A stretch of DNA of 16,982 bases from Nitrospirota bacterium. Lineage in GTDB: Bacteria; Nitrospirota_A; Leptospirillia; Leptospirillales; Leptospirillaceae. Shown piece by piece: positions 7,755 to 15,637 of this stretch. The stretch spans positions 1 to 16,982 of the forward strand of contig JAKBTR010000060.1 of assembly GCA_021844275.1 (NCBI GenBank), written 5' to 3'. Within the stretch, counting starts at the first letter, position 1. Every line of letters starts with the position of its first letter. Under the pieces are notes generated by a model. The model did no database searches. It worked only from the letters and a program-made list of their open reading frames with translations, and was not told the origin of the DNA. Position numbers and translations under genes: made by a program.

Positions 7755-7874
7755 AAGCGATTTCTCCGGAAAAACTTTTCCTTTCGCCGATTTTCCCTGA
7801 AACAAAGAGATTTCAGCCTTCTTTCGATTCAATCATCAGAAATATCCTTCAATTTCATCAGCTCTCGTTTTTTC

Positions 7875-7904
7875 TTGACCAGGCCAGACCTCCGATAATA
7901 AAAT
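7875..7904 (+). promoter_or_regulatory. Predicted sigma70 promoter for the lytic transglycosylase
   Basis: -35 TTGACC (7875-7880), 18-nt spacer, -10 TAAAAT (7899-7904), each 5/6 to consensus. Transcription would begin near 7911. This places the synthase and transglycosylase genes in divergent units sharing the roughly 180-bp region between 7755 and 7934. Confidence 0.6.
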
Positions 7905-7934
7905 GTAATCATCGAAGGACATCCGGGAAAAACA

Positions 7935-8597
7935 TTGGGAGCCAGAAATCCGGAAAAAGCTCCCGTTAGCGAGGTGTGTGTGAATTGGCTGATTCACCAG
8001 TCTGTATCATGGTGCCTTGGGGCACATCTTTTAAGCAGCACGGTTCCCTATCATACGGCGATCACACGGATTGCCTGTCAGGACCACGTCAATCCTGTCC
8101 TTGTGGCCGCCGTCATTGAGAGAGAATCCCGTTTCAATTCCCACAAATTCAGGCGGGAAAGAAGAATTCACGATATTTCCAGGGGGTTGATGCAGGTCAC
8201 TTACAGAACAGCACGGTGGCTCGGTTTCAGGGGCGCTCCCCAAAAGCTCTACAACCCGTGGGTCAATATCCGTTACGGAACCAAATACCTTGCCTATCTC
8301 CTCAAGAGATACGCAAACGTCTCCGATGCTCTCGCCGCTTACAACGACGGAAGACCCCGGAAAAGACATGGGCGGTACGTCTCTTCCTCGGGATCTTTTT
8401 CCGTCGACCATTATGTCAGGGCCATCCTTTCAAACACCAAGGCTCTTGTCCTGACAGCCGCCGCCGAAAGGCTCCGGCAGCCTCCCCGTTCTTCGGAAGG
8501 GAACGGGCTATTGGCTTCCGGCTTTCCCGTGGGTGGGGGGGGGCAATACGACTTCCCCACCACGGGTCTTTTTAACCGGGTGGAGATGGGCTTTTAG
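7935..8597 (+). CDS. Lytic transglycosylase (SLT domain) family protein
   Basis: 220 residues from a TTG start. SLT enzymes cleave peptidoglycan between MurNAc and GlcNAc to leave 1,6-anhydroMurNAc. Signature parts are present: AAVIERESRFN at 58-68 with catalytic Glu64, SRGLMQVTYRTARWLG at 82-97, NPWVNIRYGTKYLAYLL at 107-123, and ALAAYNDG near 132-139. The N-terminus is moderately hydrophobic (NWLIHQSVSWCLGAHLL) and may be a weak signal or anchor, which is uncertain. The start is not settled: TTG 7935 or GTG 7974/7980; none has a good ribosome site, and a TAA at 7899 bounds the frame. The C-terminal 45 residues are low-complexity, cross a G9 tract (8535-8543) and overlap the converging gene on the other strand by 90 bp. 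It is one of two genes on the plus strand. Confidence 0.85.
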   Translation: MGARNPEKAPVSEVCVNWLIHQSVSWCLGAHLLSSTVPYHTAITRIACQDHVNPVLVAAVIERESRFNSHKFRRERRIHDISRGLMQVTYRTARWLGFRGAPQKLYNPWVNIRYGTKYLAYLLKRYANVSDALAAYNDGRPRKRHGRYVSSSGSFSVDHYVRAILSNTKALVLTAAAERLRQPPRSSEGNGLLASGFPVGGGGQYDFPTTGLFNRVEMGF

Positions 8598-8840
8598 CCA
8601 TTTTGCCCTTAGATCGACATATTTGTAGAGACTCGTCACCGTCCGGTCGACCATCGCTTCTTCAGACCGGCGCGAAAGGGCTTCATAAAACAGGAGGGAG
8701 CCTCCCAGGATCACGAGGCTTCCCAGTGTCAGGGCAACCGCAGAACGGACCGGATGGCGGATGCCCAGTCCCAGGGAAAGAGCAACGACTCCGAGGCCAA
8801 CAATCAGTAAACACAGAACAGCGATCACAAGAAACGTCAT
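8508..8840 (-). CDS. Small membrane protein of unknown function, two predicted helices
   Basis: 110 residues; I do not recognise the family. Visible: a hydrophobic helix at about 2-26 (TFLVIAVLCLLIVGLGVV), a short positively charged link (RHPVRS), a second hydrophobic helix at about 35-55 (ALTLGSLVILGGSLLFYEAL), then a charged amphipathic stretch (SRRSEEAMVDRTVTSLYKYV) and a basic, proline-rich tail. ATG 8840 has GGAGG 5 nt upstream, and a sigma70-like promoter lies at 8952-8979, supporting a real gene despite its size. The last 30 codons overlap the end of the transglycosylase gene on the opposite strand, including the C9 run that encodes three prolines. Confidence 0.7.
   Translation of the reverse strand: MTFLVIAVLCLLIVGLGVVALSLGLGIRHPVRSAVALTLGSLVILGGSLLFYEALSRRSEEAMVDRTVTSLYKYVDLRAKWLKAHLHPVKKTRGGEVVLPPPTHGKAGSQ
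8535..8543. repeat. G9 homopolymer in the overlap of two convergent genes
   Basis: Nine consecutive G on the plus strand. The run is read in register as Gly-Gly-Gly in the transglycosylase and Pro-Pro-Pro in the membrane protein. One added G would make the transglycosylase end 12 codons later in another frame; one lost G would lengthen it past 8597. Either change also shifts the other gene's tail. Confidence 0.9.
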
Positions 8841-8951
8841 GGACCCCTCCCCGATACCCCGGCACCAAAAGGTTTGATTCAAACACCTGATTTTTCGTTC
8901 ACGTCCAACATCGACCTCGAAACCACTCCGGAACACGCCGGACGATTCGCC

Positions 8952-8979
8952 ATTCTAGCACAGCTTTGAACCGTGTCAC
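8952..8979 (-). promoter_or_regulatory. Predicted sigma70 promoter for the small membrane protein gene
   Basis: On the minus strand -35 GTGACA (8979-8974), 16-nt spacer, -10 TAGAAT (8957-8952), each 5/6 to consensus. It lies directly after the stop of the HD-domain gene (8992), giving a leader of about 100 nt before ATG 8840. Confidence 0.6.
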
Positions 8980-8991
8980 AGCCAGTGTGCG

Positions 8992-10413
8992 TCAAGATTT
9001 CCCGGACGGCCCTTTCTCAAAATAGTGCCGGACCCGTTCGATCGCTCCCACATCGTCTTCCTCTGGACGGGCGAAGACCCTCACGGCAAGCTGTCTCACC
9101 GGAAGACGCTCCAGCATTTCAGCCAGGGGGGCCTGGTCCAGTTTTCCTGTCAGGGGATCATAGATCAGAATTTGTCGATCCCCCATATTCCAGGGATTTT
9201 CGGGACGATTATCCCGATATGCGACATCAACGCGGAATGCGGATTTTTCGCCGCGAATTCCCATCAGATCCTCGAGATCCTGTCCAATCCGTTCCGGCGG
9301 TCCAAAGATCGTTGTCTGGACATCTTCTTTTTCATAAACCATGCGCCATTCTTTTTTCCTTTCCAGAAAACGCCTCCATCGACTTCCCAAAGCTTTTCGC
9401 CCGGGGTCAGAAGCGTCTTGTCCCCATCGTCGGACAGATTCCAGCAACGCATGATCCGTCAACTCCTGATAAACGGAGAGGTTGTCCGCCGGATTCGCCA
9501 GTCCCCAGAAATCCATCGTTTCTTCGATCAGATCCCGGAGAGACATATCAAACAGACGCGTCGTCCGGTGAAAGTAAATCTGTCGGTACATAAACGCCCG
9601 TGTTGTGACAAACATTTCGAACGCACCCAGACCGGATCGGTGCAGGGCGAGCCTGCCTTCCCGGACATGCGCATAATAGAGCAGGCGTTCCATATCGACC
9701 GGCCCGATCGCAACGCCGCACATGTAGGAATCCCGGAGAACATAGTCCAGATTGTCCACCGTAAACAGACCGGAAAACAGGGGCTTCAATGCCGCAAGTT
9801 GCGGCATGTCCACAGGAACCGGATTGGGCCCGCTTCCTTTCCCGATCAAGTATGCAACCCAATCCGCCGACAACTTTTCACCCGGCGAAAAGAGTCCGGA
9901 AGGAGACCGGTCAAGAGATTCGACAATGGTTCTGAGAGGGCCCCGGATCAGAATCTGGCCCAAACGTTCGTGGGACAGGCCGAATTTGGGCTTCAGGACA
10001 TGCTCATCAAAAAAATGACAGAAAGGCCCGTGTCCGACGTCATGCAGAAGGGCGGACACCCTGAGCAATTCTTCGAACAGGGACGGGGAAAGAAGATCCG
10101 GGTAGGATCGGGAGAAGCTCGGATAGAGATGCCGGGCAAAACGCCCCGCGATATGCATGGCTCCCAGTGAATGGACAAACCGGGAATGCTCCGCAGAGGG
10201 AAACACCAGCCGGGCACTTTGCAGCTGAAAAATCGAACGAAGACGCTGAATCCAGGAGGAATCAATCAGATCGGCTTCCGAGGCGCCGCTTTTTTTGGCG
10301 GGAGAAGAAGTAAAGCGAATATAGCCATGAACGGGATCGGAAAAAAGGGAAACCCCGTGAAAAGGATCTTCCGAATGATCCGGTGAGGGATCCATGGGGG
10401 GGAAAAGGGACAC
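8992..10413 (-). CDS. HD-domain phosphohydrolase (COG1078/YwfO-like, dNTPase relative)
   Basis: 473 residues. The N-terminal part reads DPVHGYIRF at 26-34, then QRLRSIFQLQSARLVFPSAE at 56-75, SRFVHSLGAMHIAG at 77-90 with metal-ligand His81, and ALLHDVGHGPF at 121-131 carrying the HD pair His124-Asp125. This spacing matches the HD superfamily related to SAMHD1 and bacterial dGTPases, whose members hydrolyse (d)NTPs; the substrate here is not known. The C-terminal 200 residues are family-like but without motifs I can name. GTG 10413 is chosen because GGGAGGAG precedes it closely; ATG 10395 is about 20 nt from that site. The frame runs on to 10596 only because it crosses the RNase P RNA gene. 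The start lies 17 nt after the rnpB 3' end, so the two are probably co-transcribed. Confidence 0.88.
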   Translation of the reverse strand: MSLFPPMDPSPDHSEDPFHGVSLFSDPVHGYIRFTSSPAKKSGASEADLIDSSWIQRLRSIFQLQSARLVFPSAEHSRFVHSLGAMHIAGRFARHLYPSFSRSYPDLLSPSLFEELLRVSALLHDVGHGPFCHFFDEHVLKPKFGLSHERLGQILIRGPLRTIVESLDRSPSGLFSPGEKLSADWVAYLIGKGSGPNPVPVDMPQLAALKPLFSGLFTVDNLDYVLRDSYMCGVAIGPVDMERLLYYAHVREGRLALHRSGLGAFEMFVTTRAFMYRQIYFHRTTRLFDMSLRDLIEETMDFWGLANPADNLSVYQELTDHALLESVRRWGQDASDPGRKALGSRWRRFLERKKEWRMVYEKEDVQTTIFGPPERIGQDLEDLMGIRGEKSAFRVDVAYRDNRPENPWNMGDRQILIYDPLTGKLDQAPLAEMLERLPVRQLAVRVFARPEEDDVGAIERVRHYFEKGPSGKS

Positions 10414-10424
10414 ATCTCCTCCCT
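10403..10424 (-). promoter_or_regulatory. Weak hairpin covering the ribosome site and GTG of the HD gene
   Basis: On the minus strand AGGGA (10424-10420) can pair with TCCCT (10410-10406) around a 9-nt loop that contains GGAGATGTG, i.e. part of the Shine-Dalgarno sequence and the GTG start. TTTT follows (10406-10403). It could act as a weak terminator for rnpB, a shield for HD-gene translation, or nothing: five pairs are marginal. Confidence 0.3.
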
Positions 10425-10430
10425 GGGTTT

Positions 10431-10803
10431 GCGAAAGACAGGACATAAGCCGAGTTCTGTCCTGCCATCTTCCGGCAGTGGCGACCATTACTCTGGGACC
10501 ACGGTTACCCGAGGCCTCAAGCGACCTTACCCGGGGGCACGAACCGGGCCGATTCCTTTCCGAACAACGGAAAAGCCCCCCTATTTGGTCTTGCACCGGG
10601 CGGGGTTTACCATGCCGTTTCTGTCACCAGAAACGCGGTGAGCTCTTACCTCGCCTTTTCACCCTTACCCGATTTCTCGGGCGGTTTTTTTTCTGTGGCA
10701 CTTTCCTTCCCGTCACCGGGACTGGGAGTTACCCAGCGCCTTGCCCTATGGTGCTCGGACTTTCCTCCCGGATAGACCGGGCGGCCACCTGCCCATCTTT
10801 CGC
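10431..10803 (-). ncRNA. rnpB: RNase P RNA, bacterial class A
   Basis: About 373 nt, the catalytic RNA that removes 5' leaders from tRNA precursors. The ends pair to form P1: GCGAAAGA at the 5' end (10803-10796) with TCTTTCGC at the 3' end (10438-10431). Conserved core segments are GGAGGAAAGTCCGAGCACC near the 5' end, CATAGGGCAAGGCGCTGG, then GGTGAAAAGG.GAGGTAAGAGC, GCATGGTAAACCC, GCAAGACCAAATAGGGG, CCCGGGTAAGG (the tRNA CCA-binding P15 loop region) and ACAGAACTCGGCTTA near the 3' end. The 5' CCGAG and 3' CTCGG replace the commoner CCGGG/CCCGG as a compensated pair, good evidence for a working P4-type helix. It lies 14 nt after the RNase H gene. Confidence 0.97.
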
Positions 10804-10814
10804 AAAACCCGGAG

Positions 10815-10843
10815 AAGCTACGTGCCTTTCCCCGATCTGTCCA
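10815..10843 (-). promoter_or_regulatory. Predicted rnpB promoter inside the RNase H gene end
   Basis: On the minus strand -35 TGGACA (10843-10838), 17-nt spacer, -10 TAGCTT (10820-10815). The -10 overlaps the TAG stop of the RNase H gene. A start near 10808 would lie about 5 nt before the mature 5' end of RNase P RNA. Confidence 0.55.
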
Positions 10844-11222
10844 GCGCTTCATTCGCCAATCGATCCGCCTGGGCATTTTGTTCCCGGGGGATATGCTCAA
10901 ACTGGATTGTGTCGAACGATCTGGAAAGATTCGTTGCCTGTTCGTAACACGCCAGAAGACCGGGATTCCGGACCCGATATTTTCCTGTCATCTGACGGAT
11001 CATCAATTCGGAATCCGCCCGTACGAGAAGATTCCGCACACCCCGATCCCGGGCGGCCTGAAGCCCGGCGATCAGAGCCTGATATTCCGCCTGGTTGTTT
11101 GTCCCGGGCGGCAGAATACGCCCTTCCGAAAAAATAACCCGGCCGTCTTCATCCTTTAAGAGATAACCGATGGACGAAGGGCCGGGATTTCCCCGGGAAG
11201 CTCCATCGCAATAGAGAATCAC
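10818..11222 (-). CDS. Ribonuclease HI-family protein
   Basis: 134 residues, one RNase H fold and nothing else. RNase HI enzymes cut the RNA strand of RNA-DNA hybrids, removing primers and R-loops. All four carboxylates of the active site are visible: Asp6 in ILYCDGASRGNPG, Glu46 in NNQAEYQAL, Asp70 in VRADSELMIRQMTG and Asp120 in NAQADRLANEAL. It resembles the shorter reverse-transcriptase-like RNase HI family rather than E. coli RnhA. GTG 11222 is chosen: it overlaps the upstream stop as GTGA (11219-11222), with AGGAG about 12 nt upstream. A frame extension to ATG 11303 adds 27 residues over the zinc-ribbon coding region with no ribosome site. Its location beside dnaG/rpoD suits a role in removing replication primers, which is inference. 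Confidence 0.9.
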   Translation of the reverse strand: MILYCDGASRGNPGPSSIGYLLKDEDGRVIFSEGRILPPGTNNQAEYQALIAGLQAARDRGVRNLLVRADSELMIRQMTGKYRVRNPGLLACYEQATNLSRSFDTIQFEHIPREQNAQADRLANEALDRSGKGT

Positions 11223-12007
11223 GGGGCGGACGAGGCTCCTTTGGCCCTGGATCCCTGAAACACCTTTTCTCCTTCCGTTCCTCGATCCGGAAGGTAAAGC
11301 CATCGCTGACAGAATTGACAGGTCACGATTCGCTGTTTTTTCTTGACCTCTGTCACGGTCCGGGGAGGGAGCGTCATCCGACAGGCTTCACAGGCCCCTT
11401 CCATCAGTCGTGCAACGACAATTCCATTCCGGTGGGATGTTTTAAGGCGGGTATAGGTTTTCAAAAGATCCTGGGGGAACCCCTGCTCGACTTCCAGTTT
11501 TTCCCGATCCAGCGCTGCCAGTTTTTCTTCCCGGTCCCGAATTTCGCTTTCTTTTTCTTTCCGGAGCGTTTCGAGCACTTCAATTTCCCGCGCCCGTTCC
11601 GCTTCAATTTCGGCAAGCTTTTTCTTCTTCAGGTCCTGGAGTTCCATATTCTTGAGCATTTCCTCTTCCAGACGATCTTTTTCGTCTCTGCGAAACTCCA
11701 TCTCCGAGAGGTATGCCTGAATATCCCTTGGATGCTTCAGATCCTTTTGTCTTTTCTTTCCTTCTGCCAGCATCCTTTCTGTATCCTGAAGATCGAGGTC
11801 GATCTGTTTTCTTCGGGATTCAAGGCCGGCGATTTCCTTTGATGTTTCCTCGACCTGTTTCTCAAGATCGGCGACACGGCCGGAAGCGTTTTGAATCATT
11901 TCGGTTGCTTCCTGCACATCAGCCATAAGGCGAAATGCTTCTACATCCATCGTCTGTAAACGGTACACCAAGGAAAGAGTTCCCTGGACCGAGTGGTCCT
12001 CTGACAA
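11219..12007 (-). CDS. Coiled-coil protein with C-terminal C4 zinc ribbon
   Basis: 262 residues. Residues 25 to about 180 are a long charged coiled coil (rich in E, K, R with leucine spacing, e.g. VADLEKQVEETSKEIAGLE). A C-terminal zinc ribbon has Cys206-x2-Cys209 (CEAC) and Cys230-x2-Cys233 (CQFC). This is the widespread 'C4-type zinc ribbon domain' family (zf-RING_7), often called a possible nucleic-acid-binding or regulatory protein; its biochemical role is poorly known. The start is TTG 12007, with AGGTAGGGA about 9 nt upstream and an N-terminus (LSLVYRLQTMDVEAFRL) that fits the family's start; ATG 11950 is the alternative. It lies 48 nt after the tRNA and overlaps the RNase H gene by 4 nt. 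The tail after the ribbon is basic and low-complexity. Confidence 0.85.
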   Translation of the reverse strand: MSEDHSVQGTLSLVYRLQTMDVEAFRLMADVQEATEMIQNASGRVADLEKQVEETSKEIAGLESRRKQIDLDLQDTERMLAEGKKRQKDLKHPRDIQAYLSEMEFRRDEKDRLEEEMLKNMELQDLKKKKLAEIEAERAREIEVLETLRKEKESEIRDREEKLAALDREKLEVEQGFPQDLLKTYTRLKTSHRNGIVVARLMEGACEACRMTLPPRTVTEVKKKQRIVTCQFCQRWLYLPDRGTEGEKVFQGSRAKGASSAP

Positions 12008-12055
12008 GCGAACGTCCCTACCTTTCTTCCGTTTCTATTTCAGGCTGTCTGAATT

Positions 12056-12130
12056 TGGTGGGCCCACCAGGATTCGAACCTGGAACCAACCGGTTATGAG
12101 CCGGTAGCTCTGCCGTTGAGCTATAGGCCC
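12056..12130 (-). tRNA. tRNA with CAT anticodon, probably tRNA-Ile2 (lysidine-type), else elongator Met
   Basis: 75 nt including an encoded 3' CCA. The acceptor stem GGGCCTA pairs with TGGGCCC, followed by discriminator A and CCA. The D-arm has GCTC/GAGC. The anticodon stem ACCGG/CCGGT holds the loop CTCATAA, i.e. anticodon CAT. The T-arm CCAGG-TTCGAAT-CCTGG is canonical. CAT tRNAs include initiator Met, elongator Met and Ile2, whose C34 is changed to lysidine by TilS. The absence of a three-GC anticodon-stem run argues against the initiator. The CTCATAA loop with a GGNCC-type acceptor resembles known Ile2 tRNAs, so I favour Ile2 at about 65%. It begins 1 nt after the rpoD stop, so it must be cut from the rpoD transcript. 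Confidence 0.95.
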
Positions 12131-12131
12131 T

Positions 12132-13928
12132 TTACCAGTCGACAAAACTTTTGAGGTGCTTGCTGCGGCTTGGATGCCTCAGCTTCCTCAAGGCCTTTGC
12201 TTCGATCTGGCGAATACGCTCTCTTGTCACATCAAAGTCCTGACCGACTTCCTCCAGAGTATGATCGGTCGACTCCCCCACACCAAAGCGCAACCGGATC
12301 ACTTTCTCTTCCCTTTCCGTCAGAGAAGAAAGCGCTTTTCCGATCTTTCGAACCAGATCATAACGGACAGCCGAATCGATCGGGGAGATGGACTTCTTGT
12401 CCTCGATAAAATCTCCCAGATGACTGTCCTCTTCCTCCCCGATAGGCGTCTCAAGGGAGATCGGTTCCCGGGCTATCTTCAGGACGCGACGCACTTTTTC
12501 CACCGGCATTTGCATTTCTTTTGCCAGCTCTTCCGGCAACGGTTCACGACCCAGCTCCTGCACAAGATGGCGGGTCGTCCTGATCAGTTTGTTAATCGTT
12601 TCGATCATATGGACAGGGATACGGATTGTCCGGGCCTGATCTGCAATCGCCCGCGTGATAGCCTGCCGGATCCACCACGTGGCATAGGTTGAAAACTTGA
12701 ACCCTCTTTTATACTCAAACTTGTCCACCGCCTTCATCAACCCGATGTTCCCTTCCTGGATCAGGTCGAGGAACTGGAGCCCCCTGTTCGTATAACGCTT
12801 GGCGATAGAAACGACCAGACGAAGGTTTGCCTTGATCAGTTCGGCCTTGGCTTCACGGACTTTTTGCTCGCCCGCCTCCAAAAGACTCAGGCTGTCCCGG
12901 ATTTCTGAAGAGGAAAGGAGGGCCGCGACTTCCGCTTCGTGAACGCGCTCCAGCGCAAACTGGTAGTTTTTCAGGAGCTCCAGTTTTTCCGGATCCTGAT
13001 AACGCTCCCCGGGATCTTTCCCCGCCTTCAGAAGCGCGATGGCTTTCAGGATTTCTTCCTTGTTCGCTCCCAGCCTCCGGCGAGAATGATCAATTGTCCT
13101 TTCCGATTCGTCCAGGACACTCACAACATCGTGAAGCTGACGAATCATGAGTTCAACCTGTCTCCGATGGAGATTCATCTCCATAATCAGTTCAACGATC
13201 TCTGTCTTGATCTTTTTTGCCTGTTCGCGCAGGATTTTCTTTTTGGATGTATTCTTTTGCGCATCCTTCCATTTTTCCGAAATGGCATTCAGCTTCAAGA
13301 AGAGCTCAGAAAGACTGTCTGTCTGGCGGACAAACTGTTCCCGGGCATCCCGCAGGGCAGCAGAATCCCCTTCTTCCGGCTCATCCTCCGTCTCTTCTTC
13401 CATAACATCCACGATTTCACGAATACCGATCTGGCCCGTCTGGAACTTTTCCCTGAGTGAAAGAATGCTCCGGACTGTCAGAGGCATTCCAAAAAGAATT
13501 CCGGAAACCTCTTTTTGTCCTTCTTCGATTCTCTGGGCAATGGCGATCTCCCCTTCTCGCGTCAGGAGAGGAACCGCCCCCATTTCCTTCAGGTAAAGAC
13601 GCACAGGATCATCAATCCGGGAGAGGGTTCCCGGAGTCATATCGATTCCTTCGTCCTCTTCCTCGCTATCCACTCCCCGAACAGATTCGAGATCCGAAAA
13701 TCCCTCTTCCTCCTCGGAATCCATTTCTCCATAACCGGCTTCGCGCGACTCGTCATCGACGATATCAATATTCATATCGCCAAAGTAGGACATCAGATTA
13801 TCAAGCTGGTCCGAGCCGATCGCTTCCGGGGGGAGAACATTGTTCAATTCATCATAAGTCAAATATCCGCGTTCTTTTCCGAGACTGATCAAATCCTTCA
13901 TCTCGTTTAATTTTTCGCTTTTACTCAT
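12132..13928 (-). CDS. rpoD: RNA polymerase primary sigma factor, sigma70/RpoD
   Basis: 598 residues. Directs RNA polymerase to housekeeping promoters. Region 1.1 at the N-terminus ([28 protein letters not shown]) is followed by an acidic stretch. Region 1.2 is [24 protein letters not shown] long charged non-conserved spacer comes before region 2 ([58 protein letters not shown]), which melts the -10. Region 3 ([12 protein letters not shown]) and region 4 with the helix-turn-helix [20 protein letters not shown], which reads the -35, complete it. ATG 13928 has GGGAG 6 nt upstream; a longer frame to 13967 adds 13 residues without support. It is the last protein gene of the classic rpsU-dnaG-rpoD cluster, 58 nt after dnaG, and is followed by a tRNA 1 nt away. 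Confidence 0.97.
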   Translation of the reverse strand: MSKSEKLNEMKDLISLGKERGYLTYDELNNVLPPEAIGSDQLDNLMSYFGDMNIDIVDDESREAGYGEMDSEEEEGFSDLESVRGVDSEEEDEGIDMTPGTLSRIDDPVRLYLKEMGAVPLLTREGEIAIAQRIEEGQKEVSGILFGMPLTVRSILSLREKFQTGQIGIREIVDVMEEETEDEPEEGDSAALRDAREQFVRQTDSLSELFLKLNAISEKWKDAQKNTSKKKILREQAKKIKTEIVELIMEMNLHRRQVELMIRQLHDVVSVLDESERTIDHSRRRLGANKEEILKAIALLKAGKDPGERYQDPEKLELLKNYQFALERVHEAEVAALLSSSEIRDSLSLLEAGEQKVREAKAELIKANLRLVVSIAKRYTNRGLQFLDLIQEGNIGLMKAVDKFEYKRGFKFSTYATWWIRQAITRAIADQARTIRIPVHMIETINKLIRTTRHLVQELGREPLPEELAKEMQMPVEKVRRVLKIAREPISLETPIGEEEDSHLGDFIEDKKSISPIDSAVRYDLVRKIGKALSSLTEREEKVIRLRFGVGESTDHTLEEVGQDFDVTRERIRQIEAKALRKLRHPSRSKHLKSFVDW

Positions 13929-13986
13929 TCGGTCTCCCGTTGAATGGCCGCTGGCCGGAAATGACATTCCACAAGTCCGTTCCCTG

Positions 13987-15636
13987 TCACTTCAAGGCAG
14001 CGGATAAACGTTCCCTTTTCGACATGCGGGAAACCCGGAAAACAAGATCTTCCAGTCTTCTGGGACGGGTTTCCCTGTCCAGGGGGAGTTGCATCCAAAC
14101 TTCCGCCAACAAAGGCTCTTTCAAAATCATATCCCGGACAGTCTCCGGATTTGTCTTCCCGTTTTTCCAGAGTTCACGGACAAAAGTCAAAAGGCTTCCG
14201 GAGGACAGAAAATCGAAGTCTCCAGGGGAAAGCCGATCAGACGGATGAGGATCGAGAGAATCTGTCCAGAGACGGACAAGCTCAAGAACAAGATTCCTTT
14301 CCATCAAATGACGGTTCGAAGACGTCTCCCGACTGTTTTGTCTGGGAATTTCACGCGGAGAGAGCGATTCTTCACGAAAAAGACCCTGCGCGAGGAGATC
14401 CTTGTTTATTCGAAAAACAGATGCTCCGCGGGACAAAAAGTGGTCAATTGCCTCCGGGTCCGGAATCCGTTTTGCCAGATCATAGAAAGATTCCAGAAGA
14501 TGATTTCTCGTTGTCGCATCCGCGCTTTTAAGCTGGATATCGAAAAGATCCACCACGAAATCTGCAAGAGGAATGGCTTTCTCGATACTTTCCAGAAAGA
14601 AATCCCGGCCCACCTCCCTGATCCATTCATCCGGGTCTTTTCCTTCCGGCAGGGAAAAGGCGCGAATCGAAATCCGGGAATCTAGAACGAAGCGGTCGGC
14701 AAGACGGGCAATGGCAGTTTGTCCTGCCCTGTCTCCGTCAAAAACGACCACTACCTCATCGGCCAATCGCGACAAATGGATAAGGTGAGCCTGTGTCAAC
14801 GCTGTTCCAAGAGGGGCGACGACCGCTTCCACACCCGCCTCCGAAAGCGCCATCACATCAAAATACCCTTCCACAACGAGAACACGTCGTTTTTTTTCTA
14901 TCGCAGGGCCTGCCTGATCGAGCCCGAAAAGAATTTCCTTCTTGCGAAAAAAAGGGTGCTCCGGGGAATTCAGATATTTTGGACCCTGCGCGTTACCGGG
15001 AAGGACCCGTCCTCCAAAGGCAACCGTTGCCCCATTTTCGATGCGGATCGGGACCATGATGCGGTTTCGAAAGAATTCCCTGGACCCTCCGGGGCCTTGC
15101 TTCAGGAGGCCGTATTCTTCGGCTTCCTTCTTCCTGGACGGTGCCATCGATTTTAACAGGGAACCCGGCATCGACCAGCCGAGGCCGAACCGCTCCATCG
15201 TTACAGGTTTCAACCGGCGTGTTTCATGAAGGTACTTCCGAGCCTGTTCGGCTCCGGAAGAAGAAAGGCTCTTTCGATAAATCGACTCCGTTTCCCGAAA
15301 AATCTGGAAACACGCCTTCCGGCGATCCTGCCCGTTTCCGGAAGGGAGCGGAATCCCCGCCTGATCACCCAAAAACCGGACCGCTTCCCCAAACGTCTTT
15401 CTCTCAAACTTTTCAATGAACCGGAAAACGTCTCCACCAGCCTGACATCCAAAGCAGTAAAAAAGCTGCTTTGACGAATCGACATGAAACGAGGGTGTTT
15501 TTTCCTCATGGAACGGACAAAGCCCCACATAATCCTTGCCGCGTTTTTTGAGAGGGATGCGGTCGCCAACGATCCGGACGATATCACTCGCCTGCCGGAC
15601 TTTTTCCCGCCATTCTCTGTAATCAACCGATTCCAG
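13987..15636 (-). CDS. dnaG: DNA primase, apparently starting with CTG
   Basis: 549 residues from the proposed start. DnaG lays RNA primers for DNA replication with DnaB helicase. The CHC2 zinc finger is near the N-terminus ([13 protein letters not shown] then [13 protein letters not shown]). The N-terminal extension and Toprim core follow: [43 protein letters not shown] and [10 protein letters not shown] with its metal-binding acids. The C-terminal 150 residues are the weakly conserved helicase-binding domain. The frame has no ATG, GTG or TTG between an in-frame TGA inside yqeY and GTG 15528. Starting at 15528 would delete the conserved lead-in [23 protein letters not shown] 15636, one base after the yqeY stop (TGATCTG), restores a normal N-terminus ([19 protein letters not shown]). 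It probably relies on coupling to yqeY. Confidence 0.93.
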   Translation of the reverse strand: MESVDYREWREKVRQASDIVRIVGDRIPLKKRGKDYVGLCPFHEEKTPSFHVDSSKQLFYCFGCQAGGDVFRFIEKFERKTFGEAVRFLGDQAGIPLPSGNGQDRRKACFQIFRETESIYRKSLSSSGAEQARKYLHETRRLKPVTMERFGLGWSMPGSLLKSMAPSRKKEAEEYGLLKQGPGGSREFFRNRIMVPIRIENGATVAFGGRVLPGNAQGPKYLNSPEHPFFRKKEILFGLDQAGPAIEKKRRVLVVEGYFDVMALSEAGVEAVVAPLGTALTQAHLIHLSRLADEVVVVFDGDRAGQTAIARLADRFVLDSRISIRAFSLPEGKDPDEWIREVGRDFFLESIEKAIPLADFVVDLFDIQLKSADATTRNHLLESFYDLAKRIPDPEAIDHFLSRGASVFRINKDLLAQGLFREESLSPREIPRQNSRETSSNRHLMERNLVLELVRLWTDSLDPHPSDRLSPGDFDFLSSGSLLTFVRELWKNGKTNPETVRDMILKEPLLAEVWMQLPLDRETRPRRLEDLVFRVSRMSKRERLSAALK

Positions 15637-15637
15637 A

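Noticed and set aside
7755..7832. 26-residue N-terminal extension of the pseudouridine synthase from TTG 7832
   Set aside because: The ATG at 7754 has a better-spaced ribosome site; not fully excluded.
10414..10596. N-terminal extension of the HD-domain protein
   Set aside because: It would translate the 3' half of RNase P RNA; no family similarity before the GTG at 10413.
10394..11137. Open frame on the plus strand across the RNase P RNA and RNase H genes
   Set aside because: Structured RNA conserved over its core explains the region; the peptide is low-complexity.
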